From NCBI GenBank assembly GCA_964599375.1, contig CAZREW010000015.1, positions 1 through 64,000 of the forward strand: a DNA stretch of 64,000 nucleotides, given 5' to 3'. Each line of letters starts with the position of its first letter. Position 1 is the first letter of the stretch. A model generated the notes under the pieces. It did no database searches, had not been told where the DNA came from, and saw only the letters and a list, made by a program, of their open reading frames with translations. The position numbers were made by a program, and so were the translations under genes. Source of the DNA: JAUWCL01 sp964599375 (GTDB lineage Bacteria > Krumholzibacteriota > Krumholzibacteriia > Krumholzibacteriales > Krumholzibacteriaceae). Positions 43,098 to 52,170 of this stretch are shown here, piece after piece.

Positions 43098-44488
43098 CGG
43101 CCTTTCCTGATCCTTTCAAGCAGCTCATCGCCGGACTTCCATATGTCGCCGGCCCCTAGCGTCAGCACGAGGTCCCCGCTCCTGACCGTCGACGCGAGGG
43201 CGTCGAGCAGATCGGAGCGGTCCGGAATATACACCGCATTCTTCGCGCCGCCTCCGAGAGCGGCCCTGTAGATGAGCTCTCCAGTGATCCCCGGTATGGG
43301 CGCCTCTGAGGCGCCGTATATGTCGGTGATGAAAACGAGGTCAGCGTCGAGAAAGCACCTGTCGAAGCTCTCGTGCAGATCCCTCGTCCTCGTGAACCTG
43401 TGCGGCTGGAAGACCACGACCACGCGCCTGTCGAAGCTTCTTCTCGCGGTCTCGACCGCCGCCCTTATCTCCGTGGGATGGTGTCCGTAATCGTCGATGA
43501 CCAGCACGCCGCCCTCCTCGCCCCTGCGCTCGAACCTGCGCCCTACTCCACCGAAGTTTTCCAGCGCCCGCCTGACCGCCCCTATCTCGATATCGAGCTC
43601 GAGCGCAAGGGCGCAGACCGCGACGGCGTTCGTGACGTTATGCCTGCCGGGGAGCGGGAGCCTTATCGTCCCGAGGTCACTGCCGCGGGCGTGGAGCCTG
43701 AAGACAGAGCCCGCCCCGTCCTCCTCCTCGATCACGCCTCTTACGTCCGCGTCGGGACCGAGTCCGTATGTCGTGATCTTTCTCTCTATCGACTTCATTA
43801 TCGCCCGTACATTCGCGTCGTCTACGCAGCAGATGACCTCGCCGTGGAAGGGCACCCTCGAGGCGAATCTCAGGAACGCCTCCTGTACCTTCTCGAGCCC
43901 GCCGTAGAAATCGAGGTGCTCGGCGTCGATATTGGTGATTATCGCTATCGACGGCGTGAGCCTGACGAAATTACCGTCGCTCTCGTCGACCTCTGCCACG
44001 AGATACTGCCCCCGCCCGAGCATCGCGTTCGCGCCGAGACTCTTGACCTTCCCGCCGACGACTATGGTCGGGTCGAGTCCCGCCTCCTGCAGAACGACTG
44101 CGGCGAGGGAAGTCGTGGTGGTCTTGCCGTGCGCCCCGGCGATCGCTATGCCGGTCCTTATCCTCATCAGTTCGCCGAGCATGTCGGACCGCGGTATCAG
44201 CGGTATCCCCGCCTCGGCAGCCGCCTTCACCTCGGGATTGTCGTGTCTTATCGCGGAGGAGAGTACGACGATGTCGGCGCCTCTGACGTTCTCCCCGCTG
44301 TGTCCCTTCGAGATCACGGCGCCGAGGGAGGCGAGATGGCCGGTGATCGCTGTCGTCTCCACGTCAGACCCGCTGACCTCGAAGCCAAGATTGATCAGGA
44401 CCTCCGCTATCCCGCTCATGCCGATACCGCCTATACCGACGAAATGGATGTGCCTGGCCTTGACGAGCAGCTCGCTGCCTTTTACCAT
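43094..44488 (-). CDS. murC: UDP-N-acetylmuramate--L-alanine ligase
   Basis: Adds L-alanine to UDP-MurNAc, the first amino acid of the murein peptide. 464 residues: HFVGIGGIGMSGIAEVL at the start, the P-loop GAHGKTTTTSLAA, the substrate pattern DESDGNFVRL, IVITNID-type metal site (IIITNIDAEHLDFY) and the C-terminal DDYGHHPTEI. It starts 3 bases before the murG end, a small overlap typical of dcw genes. Confidence 0.97.
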   Translation of the reverse strand: MVKGSELLVKARHIHFVGIGGIGMSGIAEVLINLGFEVSGSDVETTAITGHLASLGAVISKGHSGENVRGADIVVLSSAIRHDNPEVKAAAEAGIPLIPRSDMLGELMRIRTGIAIAGAHGKTTTTSLAAVVLQEAGLDPTIVVGGKVKSLGANAMLGRGQYLVAEVDESDGNFVRLTPSIAIITNIDAEHLDFYGGLEKVQEAFLRFASRVPFHGEVICCVDDANVRAIMKSIERKITTYGLGPDADVRGVIEEEDGAGSVFRLHARGSDLGTIRLPLPGRHNVTNAVAVCALALELDIEIGAVRRALENFGGVGRRFERRGEEGGVLVIDDYGHHPTEIRAAVETARRSFDRRVVVVFQPHRFTRTRDLHESFDRCFLDADLVFITDIYGASEAPIPGITGELIYRAALGGGAKNAVYIPDRSDLLDALASTVRSGDLVLTLGAGDIWKSGDELLERIRKGR

Positions 44489-45579
44489 TCAGCACCTCCC
44501 GCCAATATTTCCATGTCGTCCGCTATGACGGCCGCGGCGCGATGACCCTGGAAGGGCTTGAGCGCCGCCCGCATCCCGCCGAGGAGACCGGGGTCGTCCA
44601 GCATCGGGTCGATCTCAGCGGACAGCGAGTCGCTGTCGAGCCTGCCGTCTTCTATCATCCGGGCCCCTCCAGCCTCTACCAGCACGGACGCGTTGTGTCT
44701 CTGATGGTCGTCGGCGCAATGAGGATAGGGCACGAGGACCGATGGTAGTCCCGCAGCGGCAAGCTCGGAGACGCTGAGCGCCCCGGCCCTCGCCAGCGCG
44801 AGATCGGCGGCCGCGTAGGCCCTGTCGATCTTTTCTATATATGGAGAGACGAAGATCCTCCCCGACTCCCCGGAGAGCATCCCCCGTATCTCGTCGTATC
44901 CATTCTCTCCGGTCTGGATCATCGCCTGGACGCCTGGGCGCCGTAGCAGGTACCCGGCGGCCGCACGGCTCAGCGTCATCGCGCCCTGGCTCCCTCCGAA
45001 GACGAGCAGTACGGGCCCGTCCCCGGAAAGACCGAAGTCCTTTCGCGCGCTTCTGTCCGGTCCAGGCCTGATCGCCCCGCGCAGCGGATTGCCCGTGACC
45101 ATCACCGGCGCGCCCTTTCTGAAGTAACCGCGGGCCTTTTCAAACCCCAGGTACAGCCTTCTGGCCATCGGGGCCAGCGTCCTGTTGGCGAGCCCCGGTA
45201 TCGAGTTCTGTTCCTGGAGCACGACGGGCTTTCTCATAAGCCACGCGGCGCAGACCGCGGCGACGCTGGCGTAGCCTCCCGAGCCGAAGACCAGATCGGG
45301 CCGAAACCTCCTGATTATCCCCATCGCCTGCAGAGTGCCCGCCGCGAGCATCGCCCCTGTGACGGCCTTTCCGGCCGCGCCCTTGCCCCGCGCTCCGCGG
45401 GATGATATGAGCTCGAGGCCGTACCCCGAGGCGGGGATCACCCTTGACTCGATCCCGCGGCTTGTTCCGACGAACAGCGCCTCGAACCCGGCACGCCTCG
45501 ACGACAGCTCCTCGGCGACTGCCAGGGCGGGGTAGAGATGGCCTCCAGTGCCTCCTCCGGCGAAGATCACCCTCATCAC
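44482..45579 (-). CDS. murG: UDP-GlcNAc--lipid I N-acetylglucosaminyltransferase
   Basis: Adds GlcNAc to lipid I on the inner face of the membrane to make lipid II. 365 residues: VIFAGGGTGGHLYPALAVAE, VFGSGGYASVAAV, QEQNSIPGLANRTL, VFGGSQGA and ARAGALSVSELAAAGLPSVL, all MurG signatures. It overlaps ftsW by 4 nt and murC by 7 nt. Confidence 0.97.
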   Translation of the reverse strand: MMRVIFAGGGTGGHLYPALAVAEELSSRRAGFEALFVGTSRGIESRVIPASGYGLELISSRGARGKGAAGKAVTGAMLAAGTLQAMGIIRRFRPDLVFGSGGYASVAAVCAAWLMRKPVVLQEQNSIPGLANRTLAPMARRLYLGFEKARGYFRKGAPVMVTGNPLRGAIRPGPDRSARKDFGLSGDGPVLLVFGGSQGAMTLSRAAAGYLLRRPGVQAMIQTGENGYDEIRGMLSGESGRIFVSPYIEKIDRAYAAADLALARAGALSVSELAAAGLPSVLVPYPHCADDHQRHNASVLVEAGGARMIEDGRLDSDSLSAEIDPMLDDPGLLGGMRAALKPFQGHRAAAVIADDMEILAGGAEW

Positions 45580-46766
45580 CGTTTCCTTCCATCCGCGATC
45601 CGCGCGGCCGTGGTGCGCCTCGCGTAATCCGCGTTTCTCATGCTCCGAGTCCTGCCCCTTCCGGCGGGAGGTTCAGGATCCCTCCCGTAAGTGGAGATAT
45701 TGAGCAGTATCCCCGCCGCGGCCATGGATGTGATCAGCGACGACCCCCCGTAACTGACGAACGGGAGGGGCAGTCCGGCTGTCGGCAGGAGCCCGGTCGT
45801 CATGGCCATGTTGATCACGGCCGTGGAGAATATCGTCAGCCCGATACCTATCGCGAGAAACCTCCCGAACTCGTTCGGCGCTCTCCTCGAGATCCGCATG
45901 GCCCGCCTGAAGATCAGCGCGAAGAGCAGCAGAACGATCGCCGCTCCCACGAAACCCAGCTCCTCTCCGACGATCGAGTAGATGAAATCGGTGTGAGCGT
46001 CGGGGAGAAACAGGTATTTCTGGTGTCCCCTCCCGGGGCCGCACCCGAATATGAAGCCGGAGCCGAACGCTATCAGGGACTGCCTCGTCTGCCATCCTAT
46101 GCCGCTCACATCGGTCGACGGGCTGAACAGGACCGTCAGCCTCTGGCGGATGTGCTCCATCCGGTAAAGCAGCGGGACCGCGACTATCGCTGCCGCGCCG
46201 GCGAAGGCGCCGAGATGCCTTAGCCTGCATCCGCCGATGAAGAGCAGCGTCACGGTAAGCATCGAGATCAGGATGGCGTTGCTGATATTTGGCTGGAGCC
46301 CCACCATCACGGCCATCGCGACCGCGGCACCGACCAGAGGCAGAAAGCCCTTCTCAAGGTCGGAGAGCTTCTTGCGCCCCTCGGCGAGGCGGGCGGCCAG
46401 GAATATCACGAGTGAATACTTGGCCGCCTCGACCGGCTGGATGGTGAACATGAATATCCTCAGCCACCTCTCCGCGCCACGGACACTGTTGCCCCAGATA
46501 AATATCGAAGCGAGCATCAGAAGCGCCGCGGCGAGGATCCAGAAGTTGAACCTCCTGTAGATCCCGTAAGGTATCTTCATGAAGACGTAGAGGAAGAAGA
46601 GGCCCAGCCCAACTCTTATCGCGTGCCTCTGGAAGAAGAAGAACGGAGAGGAGAACTGTTCGCCAGCTATGACCCTGCTCGCGGAGAAGACCATGACCAG
46701 GCCGAGGGCCACGAGCGATATCACCGCGCAGAACAGCTTCAGATCGTATACGGGTTTTTTACTCAT
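45576..46766 (-). CDS. ftsW: Peptidoglycan glycosyltransferase FtsW
   Basis: SEDS-family polymerase of septal murein, about ten membrane helices. 396 residues with KLFCAVISLVALGLVMVFSA, QPVEAAKYSLVIFLA, and GPGRGHQKYLFLPDAHTDFI and SYGGSSL near the C-terminus, holding the catalytic-site region. It overlaps murG; murD ends 1 base before its start. Confidence 0.95.
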   Translation of the reverse strand: MSKKPVYDLKLFCAVISLVALGLVMVFSASRVIAGEQFSSPFFFFQRHAIRVGLGLFFLYVFMKIPYGIYRRFNFWILAAALLMLASIFIWGNSVRGAERWLRIFMFTIQPVEAAKYSLVIFLAARLAEGRKKLSDLEKGFLPLVGAAVAMAVMVGLQPNISNAILISMLTVTLLFIGGCRLRHLGAFAGAAAIVAVPLLYRMEHIRQRLTVLFSPSTDVSGIGWQTRQSLIAFGSGFIFGCGPGRGHQKYLFLPDAHTDFIYSIVGEELGFVGAAIVLLLFALIFRRAMRISRRAPNEFGRFLAIGIGLTIFSTAVINMAMTTGLLPTAGLPLPFVSYGGSSLITSMAAAGILLNISTYGRDPEPPAGRGRTRSMRNADYARRTTAARIADGRKR

Positions 46767-48113
46767 CTATTCCCCCGCACCTCTCTCCCTGACCAATCCC
46801 ATGACGCTGTCTCGGAACACCCTGCCCCTGTGCTCGAAATCGTCGAACATGTCGAAGCTGGCGCACGCAGGAGACAGCACTACGAACCATCCTTCCCGGG
46901 CGCGCTCGGCGGCCATCCTTACCGCCTCCTCCATCGAGCCCGCCCTGGCGCACGGTATCCTCCCCCCGGAAGCTCCCTCGATAAGCCCGGCCGCCTCGCC
47001 GATCGTGATGATAGAGCGCACCACATCGGTCAGTTCGAACAGCTTCGAAAAATCCCCGCCCTTGTCGTGCCCGCCGGCGATCAGGACGACCGGCGCGCCG
47101 AGACCCTTCAGGGACTTGACCGCCGCCTCCACATTTGTCGCCTTTGAGTCATTGAAGAACGATACTCCCGCGTGGCGGGCAACGAACTCCATCCTGTGAG
47201 GAAGACCGGTAAAGCCGGCCAGGGCTCTTCTGCACGAATCAGCTGCAACCCTGAAGGGAGTGACCGCCGCGATCGCGGCAAGCGCGTTCTCGACATTGTG
47301 TATCCCGACCGCCCTGATTTCGCGGCGGTCGCAGACTATCTCCTCAGTCCCGTCGGCGCTCTCCCTTATGAGGAATCCCCCGTCGAGATAGACCCCGCCC
47401 GGGATCCTGCCAGACGAAGAGAACGGCACCTTGACCGCCTCGGTCCTCTCTGCCAGAGCTGCGCAGAGCGGATCATCGGCGTTGTAGAAGAAATGATCGT
47501 CAGGCGCTATATTCTCGAGCAGCCGTTCCTTGGCTTCGAAATAATCCTGCAGCGACCTGTACCTGTCGAGGTGGTCCGGTGTAAGATTGAGCATACCGGC
47601 GCACACGGGATGGAACCTGTCGACCGTCTCGAGCTGAAACGAGCTGACCTCTATGACGAATATCCCGTCCTCGCCTATGTCTCCCGTGACCGAGCTGAAC
47701 GGAGTGCCGGTATTGCCCGCCACTACCGCGTTCCATCCGTCCTCCCGCAGCATCGCTCCCGTCATCTCGACCGTAGTCGACTTGCCGTTCGTACCCGTGA
47801 TCGCGATGACCGGGGCCGACGCGAATCTGAAGGCCAGCTCCAGCTCCCCTATCACCTGTATCTTCCGTCTCGAGGCGGCCTCGAACAGGGGATGGCTGTC
47901 GGGAACCCCGGGGCTGACGATTATCAGGTCGACTTCTTCGATGATCTCCTCGCGAAAATGGCCCAGGTGCGTCTCGATGGCCGTCAGGTCGGGCGGTATC
48001 TGGACCTTTTCGTTTTCGTCGGCGCCGCACACCCTGGCGCCTGCCCCGAGCAGAAGGCGCATGGCGGCGAAGCCGCTCCTTGCCAGCCCGAAAACGAGTA
48101 TGTGCCTGCCCAT
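46767..48113 (-). CDS. murD: UDP-N-acetylmuramoylalanine--D-glutamate ligase
   Basis: Adds D-Glu to UDP-MurNAc-L-Ala. 448 residues: the Rossmann start LVFGLARSGFAAMRLL, ATP loop ITGTNGKSTTVEM, the Mur-ligase HRMEFV and C-terminal ND-KATN (FNDSKATNVEAAVKSL) and GGHDKG. I prefer the ATG at 48113 (GGAAG upstream) to the one at 48128. It ends abutting ftsW. Confidence 0.96.
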   Translation of the reverse strand: MGRHILVFGLARSGFAAMRLLLGAGARVCGADENEKVQIPPDLTAIETHLGHFREEIIEEVDLIIVSPGVPDSHPLFEAASRRKIQVIGELELAFRFASAPVIAITGTNGKSTTVEMTGAMLREDGWNAVVAGNTGTPFSSVTGDIGEDGIFVIEVSSFQLETVDRFHPVCAGMLNLTPDHLDRYRSLQDYFEAKERLLENIAPDDHFFYNADDPLCAALAERTEAVKVPFSSSGRIPGGVYLDGGFLIRESADGTEEIVCDRREIRAVGIHNVENALAAIAAVTPFRVAADSCRRALAGFTGLPHRMEFVARHAGVSFFNDSKATNVEAAVKSLKGLGAPVVLIAGGHDKGGDFSKLFELTDVVRSIITIGEAAGLIEGASGGRIPCARAGSMEEAVRMAAERAREGWFVVLSPACASFDMFDDFEHRGRVFRDSVMGLVRERGAGE

Positions 48114-48171
48114 GTACTCTTCCATCATATTGCCCCGGGGCGGCCGGAACCATGCCCTCCGGCCTTCCCAA

Positions 48172-49251
48172 CTAGCGCAGCTTCAATGTGCTCATGCCCA
48201 GCAGCAGAAGCAACGCGGCCACTATCCAGAATCTCACCACTATCTGGCTCTCCGACCACCCCTTCAGCTCGAAGTGGTGGTGAAGGGGAGCCATCTTGAA
48301 TATCCTTTTACCACGCAGGCGGAACGAACCGACCTGCAGTATCACCGATACGGTCTCGGCGACGAAGACCCCGCCTATTATAAGAAGAAGAAGCTCGGAC
48401 TTGAGCAGTACGGCGACGGTGCCGAGCGCTCCCCCGAGGGCCAGCGAACCTGTGTCTCCCATGAAGATCCTGGCGGGGTGCGTGTTGAACCACAGGAAGC
48501 CGAGCGCCGCCCCGACGACCGACATGCAGTAGATCGTCAGCTCGCCCGCTCCCGGCAGATAGAATATCTGGAGGTAGTCCGCGAAGACGGCGTTACCGCT
48601 CAGGTAAGCTATCAGAGCGAAGGCGAGGAAGCAGAAGGCCGATATCCCCGTCGCCAGGCCGTCGAGGCCGTCGGTGAGGTTCACCGCGTTGGAAGTGCCG
48701 GTGATTATTATCATCACCAGAGGGATATAGAAGACCCCCCATTCTATGTAAAGGTGCTTGAAGAACGGCACGACCGTCCTCGTCCCATCGGGAGACATCG
48801 GGTTCATGTACAGATATATGCCCAGTGCGAGGCCGAAGACGAGCTGGCCGATCAGCTTATACCTTCCGACGAGCCCCTTGTCCCTTTTCTTTATCACACC
48901 GAGGTAATCGTCGATGAATCCGATAGCGCCGGTCCATACCGTCACAACGAGCGCGAGCTGGATATAGGGATTGTTCAGGTCGGCCCACAGGAGCGTAGGG
49001 ATGACGATGGCGCATATCATCAGCATCCCGCCCATCGAAGGAGTCCCCGCCTTCCCGCTGTGCCTTTCGGGCACGTCTATCCTCACCTTGCCGATCTGCA
49101 GCGAAGAAAGCCACCTGATCATCTTCGGGCCGAAGATGAAGCATATCAGCAGGGCCGTCACGGTGGCGTAAGCCGAGCGGAAGGTGATGTACCTGAAAAC
49201 GTTGAATCCGAAAAAGTAATCCCTCAGAGGATAGAGGAGGTGGTACAGCAT
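48172..49251 (-). CDS. mraY: Phospho-N-acetylmuramoyl-pentapeptide transferase
   Basis: Makes lipid I by transferring phospho-MurNAc-pentapeptide to undecaprenyl phosphate. 359 residues, ten membrane helices, with the signatures KAGTPSMGGMLMI, FIDDYLGVIKKRDKGL, NAVNLTDGLDGLA, MGDTGSLALGGALG and PLHHHFELKGW. The start codon overlaps the murF stop (TGATG). Confidence 0.98.
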   Translation of the reverse strand: MLYHLLYPLRDYFFGFNVFRYITFRSAYATVTALLICFIFGPKMIRWLSSLQIGKVRIDVPERHSGKAGTPSMGGMLMICAIVIPTLLWADLNNPYIQLALVVTVWTGAIGFIDDYLGVIKKRDKGLVGRYKLIGQLVFGLALGIYLYMNPMSPDGTRTVVPFFKHLYIEWGVFYIPLVMIIITGTSNAVNLTDGLDGLATGISAFCFLAFALIAYLSGNAVFADYLQIFYLPGAGELTIYCMSVVGAALGFLWFNTHPARIFMGDTGSLALGGALGTVAVLLKSELLLLIIGGVFVAETVSVILQVGSFRLRGKRIFKMAPLHHHFELKGWSESQIVVRFWIVAALLLLLGMSTLKLR

Positions 49252-50690
49252 CAGCCGGGCCTCCTTCTCTGCGAGCCGCGACTCTTCTCGATCTCCGTGA
49301 TCACCGTCTCCATCCTCATCCCCCGCGAACCCTTCAGGAGCACTCCGTCGCCCTCCTCCAGGAGGCCGTCGAGATAGGAGGCCAGGTTCACCGCGTCGAG
49401 GAAGTGGCTGATTATCTCCGGCGCTCTTCGCTGGACGGACGCAACCCTGTTGAGTTCGACGGTCGCGTCTCCGAGAGTGATGATCCCGTCGACGCCTGCC
49501 TTGCCGCAGTAGGCCCCCGCCTCCTCGTGCAACTCTCCCGCGGACTCTCCAAGTTCGAGCATATCGCCGAGGACGAGCCAGCGTTTCCCTTCCAGAGGCA
49601 TCTCCATGAACGCTCCCACGGCCGCCCGCAGGGACGCAGGGTTGGAGTTGTAAGTCTCGTCTACGATCGTTATGCCCGCCACGTCGTAGACGGCGCCGCG
49701 GCCGTCGAACGCCGCGGCTCCGGCGATGGCCGCCGCCGTCTCCGCCTGCGGTACTCCCAGCAGCCCGGCGACGGCGGCGGCGGCTCCCGCATTCAGAAGG
49801 TTATGCCTTCCAAATCGCCGAATCTCCATGCCCGCTCCGCCGATCGCGAAGGTATACCCTCCGCCTTCCCTGCTTTCGATATCCTCTATCCTCACGTCGG
49901 CCTTCTCCGAGAACCCGAAGGATACGACTCCCGCTTTCGTCCTTTCGGAGAGAAACTCGAAGAAATCGTCGTCGGCCGGAAGGACTGCGGTCCCTTCCTC
50001 GCCGAGAGACTCCACGAGCTCCGCTTTCGCCCTGGCCACGCCCTTCAGCGTGCCGAAGAACTCAAGGTGGCCCGGGCCGATATTCGTCACCACTCCTATA
50101 TCGGGGCGGGCGATGGCGCAAAGAGCCGCGATCTCGCCCCTGTGATTGGCTCCCATCTCTGTGACGAGCACCTCGGTCCCTTCCGGCATCGACAGTATCG
50201 TCAGGGGGACCCCGATATGGTTGTTGAGGTTCCCCGAGGTCGCGTGGACCGTGTACTTCCGCTCCAGGACCGCCGCGGTCATCTCCTTGACTGTCGTCTT
50301 TCCGCTGCTGCCTGTGATCGCCACTACTTTCGGGCCGACCCTGTCCCTCCATGCCGCGGCTAGCGCCTGCAGTCCCTTGAGCGTGTCCCTCACCTCGAAC
50401 ACGGGAAGCCCAGGGGCGGCCTTCCTGGCCTCGTCCCCCCGGCCCCGCTCGACGAGAAAAGCCGATGCTCCACCAGCGGCCGCGTCGACGATGTAGTCGT
50501 GTCCGTCCGCCGTTCCGCCTTTCAAGGCGACGAACAGCTTCCCTTCAGCGCCGGTACGCGAATCGGTCGTCACTCCCTCGACGACCGTTTTCTCGACTTT
50601 ATTTCCCCCGAAGCCCGCCGCTTCGAGCGCGCCCTCTATCCAATCGCTGTCGACTCTGATGTCGGCCCTCCAGACGTCACTGCGTCCCAT
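49251..50690 (-). CDS. murF: UDP-N-acetylmuramoyl-tripeptide--D-alanyl-D-alanine ligase
   Basis: Adds D-Ala-D-Ala to the tripeptide. 479 residues: DSRTGAEGKLFVALKGGTAD, ATP loop ITGSSGKTTVKEM, NNHIGVPLTIL, EMGANHRGEI and DETYNSNPASLRAAV. I start at the ATG of 50690 (MGRSDVWR), 1 base past the murE end; the longer upstream frame only overlaps murE. ddl is not in the window. Confidence 0.96.
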   Translation of the reverse strand: MGRSDVWRADIRVDSDWIEGALEAAGFGGNKVEKTVVEGVTTDSRTGAEGKLFVALKGGTADGHDYIVDAAAGGASAFLVERGRGDEARKAAPGLPVFEVRDTLKGLQALAAAWRDRVGPKVVAITGSSGKTTVKEMTAAVLERKYTVHATSGNLNNHIGVPLTILSMPEGTEVLVTEMGANHRGEIAALCAIARPDIGVVTNIGPGHLEFFGTLKGVARAKAELVESLGEEGTAVLPADDDFFEFLSERTKAGVVSFGFSEKADVRIEDIESREGGGYTFAIGGAGMEIRRFGRHNLLNAGAAAAVAGLLGVPQAETAAAIAGAAAFDGRGAVYDVAGITIVDETYNSNPASLRAAVGAFMEMPLEGKRWLVLGDMLELGESAGELHEEAGAYCGKAGVDGIITLGDATVELNRVASVQRRAPEIISHFLDAVNLASYLDGLLEEGDGVLLKGSRGMRMETVITEIEKSRGSQRRRPG

Positions 50691-50691
50691 T

Positions 50692-52170
50692 CTATTTTCG
50701 ACTCGCCGCGCCGACGAGTGCCTTCTCCGCTTCCTCGATATCGCTGAAATGTATCTTCCCGCCGGCAAGGACCTGGTAGTCCTCGTGCCCCTTGCCGGCC
50801 AGCACTACCATCTCCTTATCGGCCGCCAGACCTATCGCTGTCCTTATCGCCACCGCCCTGTCCGATATGACCTCGATCGGGGTGCCAGAACCAGACATCC
50901 CCTCGAGTATGTCCCGTATGATCGCGTCCGGGTCCTCCGATCTCGGATTGTCGCTCGTCACATAGACCATGTCGCTGAGATCAGCAGCCACCTTTCCCAT
51001 CATCGGCCGCTTTCCCTTGTCGCGGTCGCCTCCGGCCCCGAACACGGTCACCAGCTTCGCCGGCGAGAGCTCGCGGCAGAAGAGAAGCAGTTTCTCGAGA
51101 GCGTCCGGCGTGTGCGCGTAGTCCACTATCACGGTCGGACCGCCGCCAGACCTGATGAGATGGAACCTCCCCGGGATCTCTTCCATATCTGACAGGCCCG
51201 CAGCGATCGCGTCCGGGCCCGCCCCGGAGACGCGGGCCGCCGCCGCAGCTCCCAGCGCGTTCAGCGCGGAGAATCTGCCGAGCAGGCGCATATCTACGCG
51301 GAGATCGAGATCCGGGGCGGCGATGGTGAACCTCGTCCCCGAGAGATCAGCGGCAAGGTCTTCACATCTGAAAACGGCTTCTCTGGAGGTTCCGAACGAT
51401 ATCTTCGGCCCGGAGTATCTCGAGCCGACTTCTGCCACGTTAGCGTCATCGATGTTGTACACAAGTGTCCCGGCACCCTTGGCCCTGCCGGGAGCCGACA
51501 GGGACCGGACAAAGGTCTCCTTGGCCTCTATATATCTTCCCAGGGTACCGTGATAATCCATGTGGTCCCTCGAGATGTTCGTAAAGACGCCTATGTCGAA
51601 CTCGAGCCCGCCTGTCCTGCCCTGGGCGGCGGCGTGCGAGCTGACCTCCATCACCACCGACCTGCAGCCGCTGCCGACGAAACCGGCGATTATCCTGTTA
51701 ATATCCGAAGACGAGGGGGTCGTGTTGGCCGACGCACTCAGCTTTCCGCCCGTCCCGAATCCTACCGTCCCGATGATGCCGGCCGGTCCATTCGACCTCT
51801 GCAGTATCGATTGGAGCATGAAAGCAGTAGAGGTCTTGCCGTTCGTGCCGGTGATACCGACGAGCAGGACCTTCGATGAAGGGTCTCCGAAAAAAACGCG
51901 GGCGAGCGACGCCTCGGCCGCCGAAGTATTATCAACGACGACAACGGGAATGTCAGCTTCGACCGGACTTTCGACGACAAGCGCCGCCGCGCCCGCATTT
52001 ACCGCATGATCCACATAATCGTGGCCGTCCGCCTCATGTCCCCTGACTGCCACGAAAAGTTCTCCCTCTGATATCGACCTGGAGTCGGTCGATATCCCTT
52101 TTATCTCGACATCGCGCCATCCGTGGCGCGATATGACGTCAATGTCCCTGAGCAGTTCCTCGAGCTTCAC
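50692..52170 (-). CDS. murE: UDP-N-acetylmuramoyl-tripeptide synthetase, meso-DAP type
   Basis: Adds the third residue of the murein peptide. 492 residues: STDSRSISEGELFVAVRG, ATP loop ITGTNGKTSTAFML, and EVSSHAAAQGR. The substrate motif is DNPRSEDP; DNPR marks meso-diaminopimelate enzymes (lysine types differ here), consistent with the dapL-like gene at 7-8 kb. The GTG at 52170 overlaps the ftsI stop and has GGAGGGG upstream. Confidence 0.96.
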   Translation of the reverse strand: MKLEELLRDIDVISRHGWRDVEIKGISTDSRSISEGELFVAVRGHEADGHDYVDHAVNAGAAALVVESPVEADIPVVVVDNTSAAEASLARVFFGDPSSKVLLVGITGTNGKTSTAFMLQSILQRSNGPAGIIGTVGFGTGGKLSASANTTPSSSDINRIIAGFVGSGCRSVVMEVSSHAAAQGRTGGLEFDIGVFTNISRDHMDYHGTLGRYIEAKETFVRSLSAPGRAKGAGTLVYNIDDANVAEVGSRYSGPKISFGTSREAVFRCEDLAADLSGTRFTIAAPDLDLRVDMRLLGRFSALNALGAAAAARVSGAGPDAIAAGLSDMEEIPGRFHLIRSGGGPTVIVDYAHTPDALEKLLLFCRELSPAKLVTVFGAGGDRDKGKRPMMGKVAADLSDMVYVTSDNPRSEDPDAIIRDILEGMSGSGTPIEVISDRAVAIRTAIGLAADKEMVVLAGKGHEDYQVLAGGKIHFSDIEEAEKALVGAASRK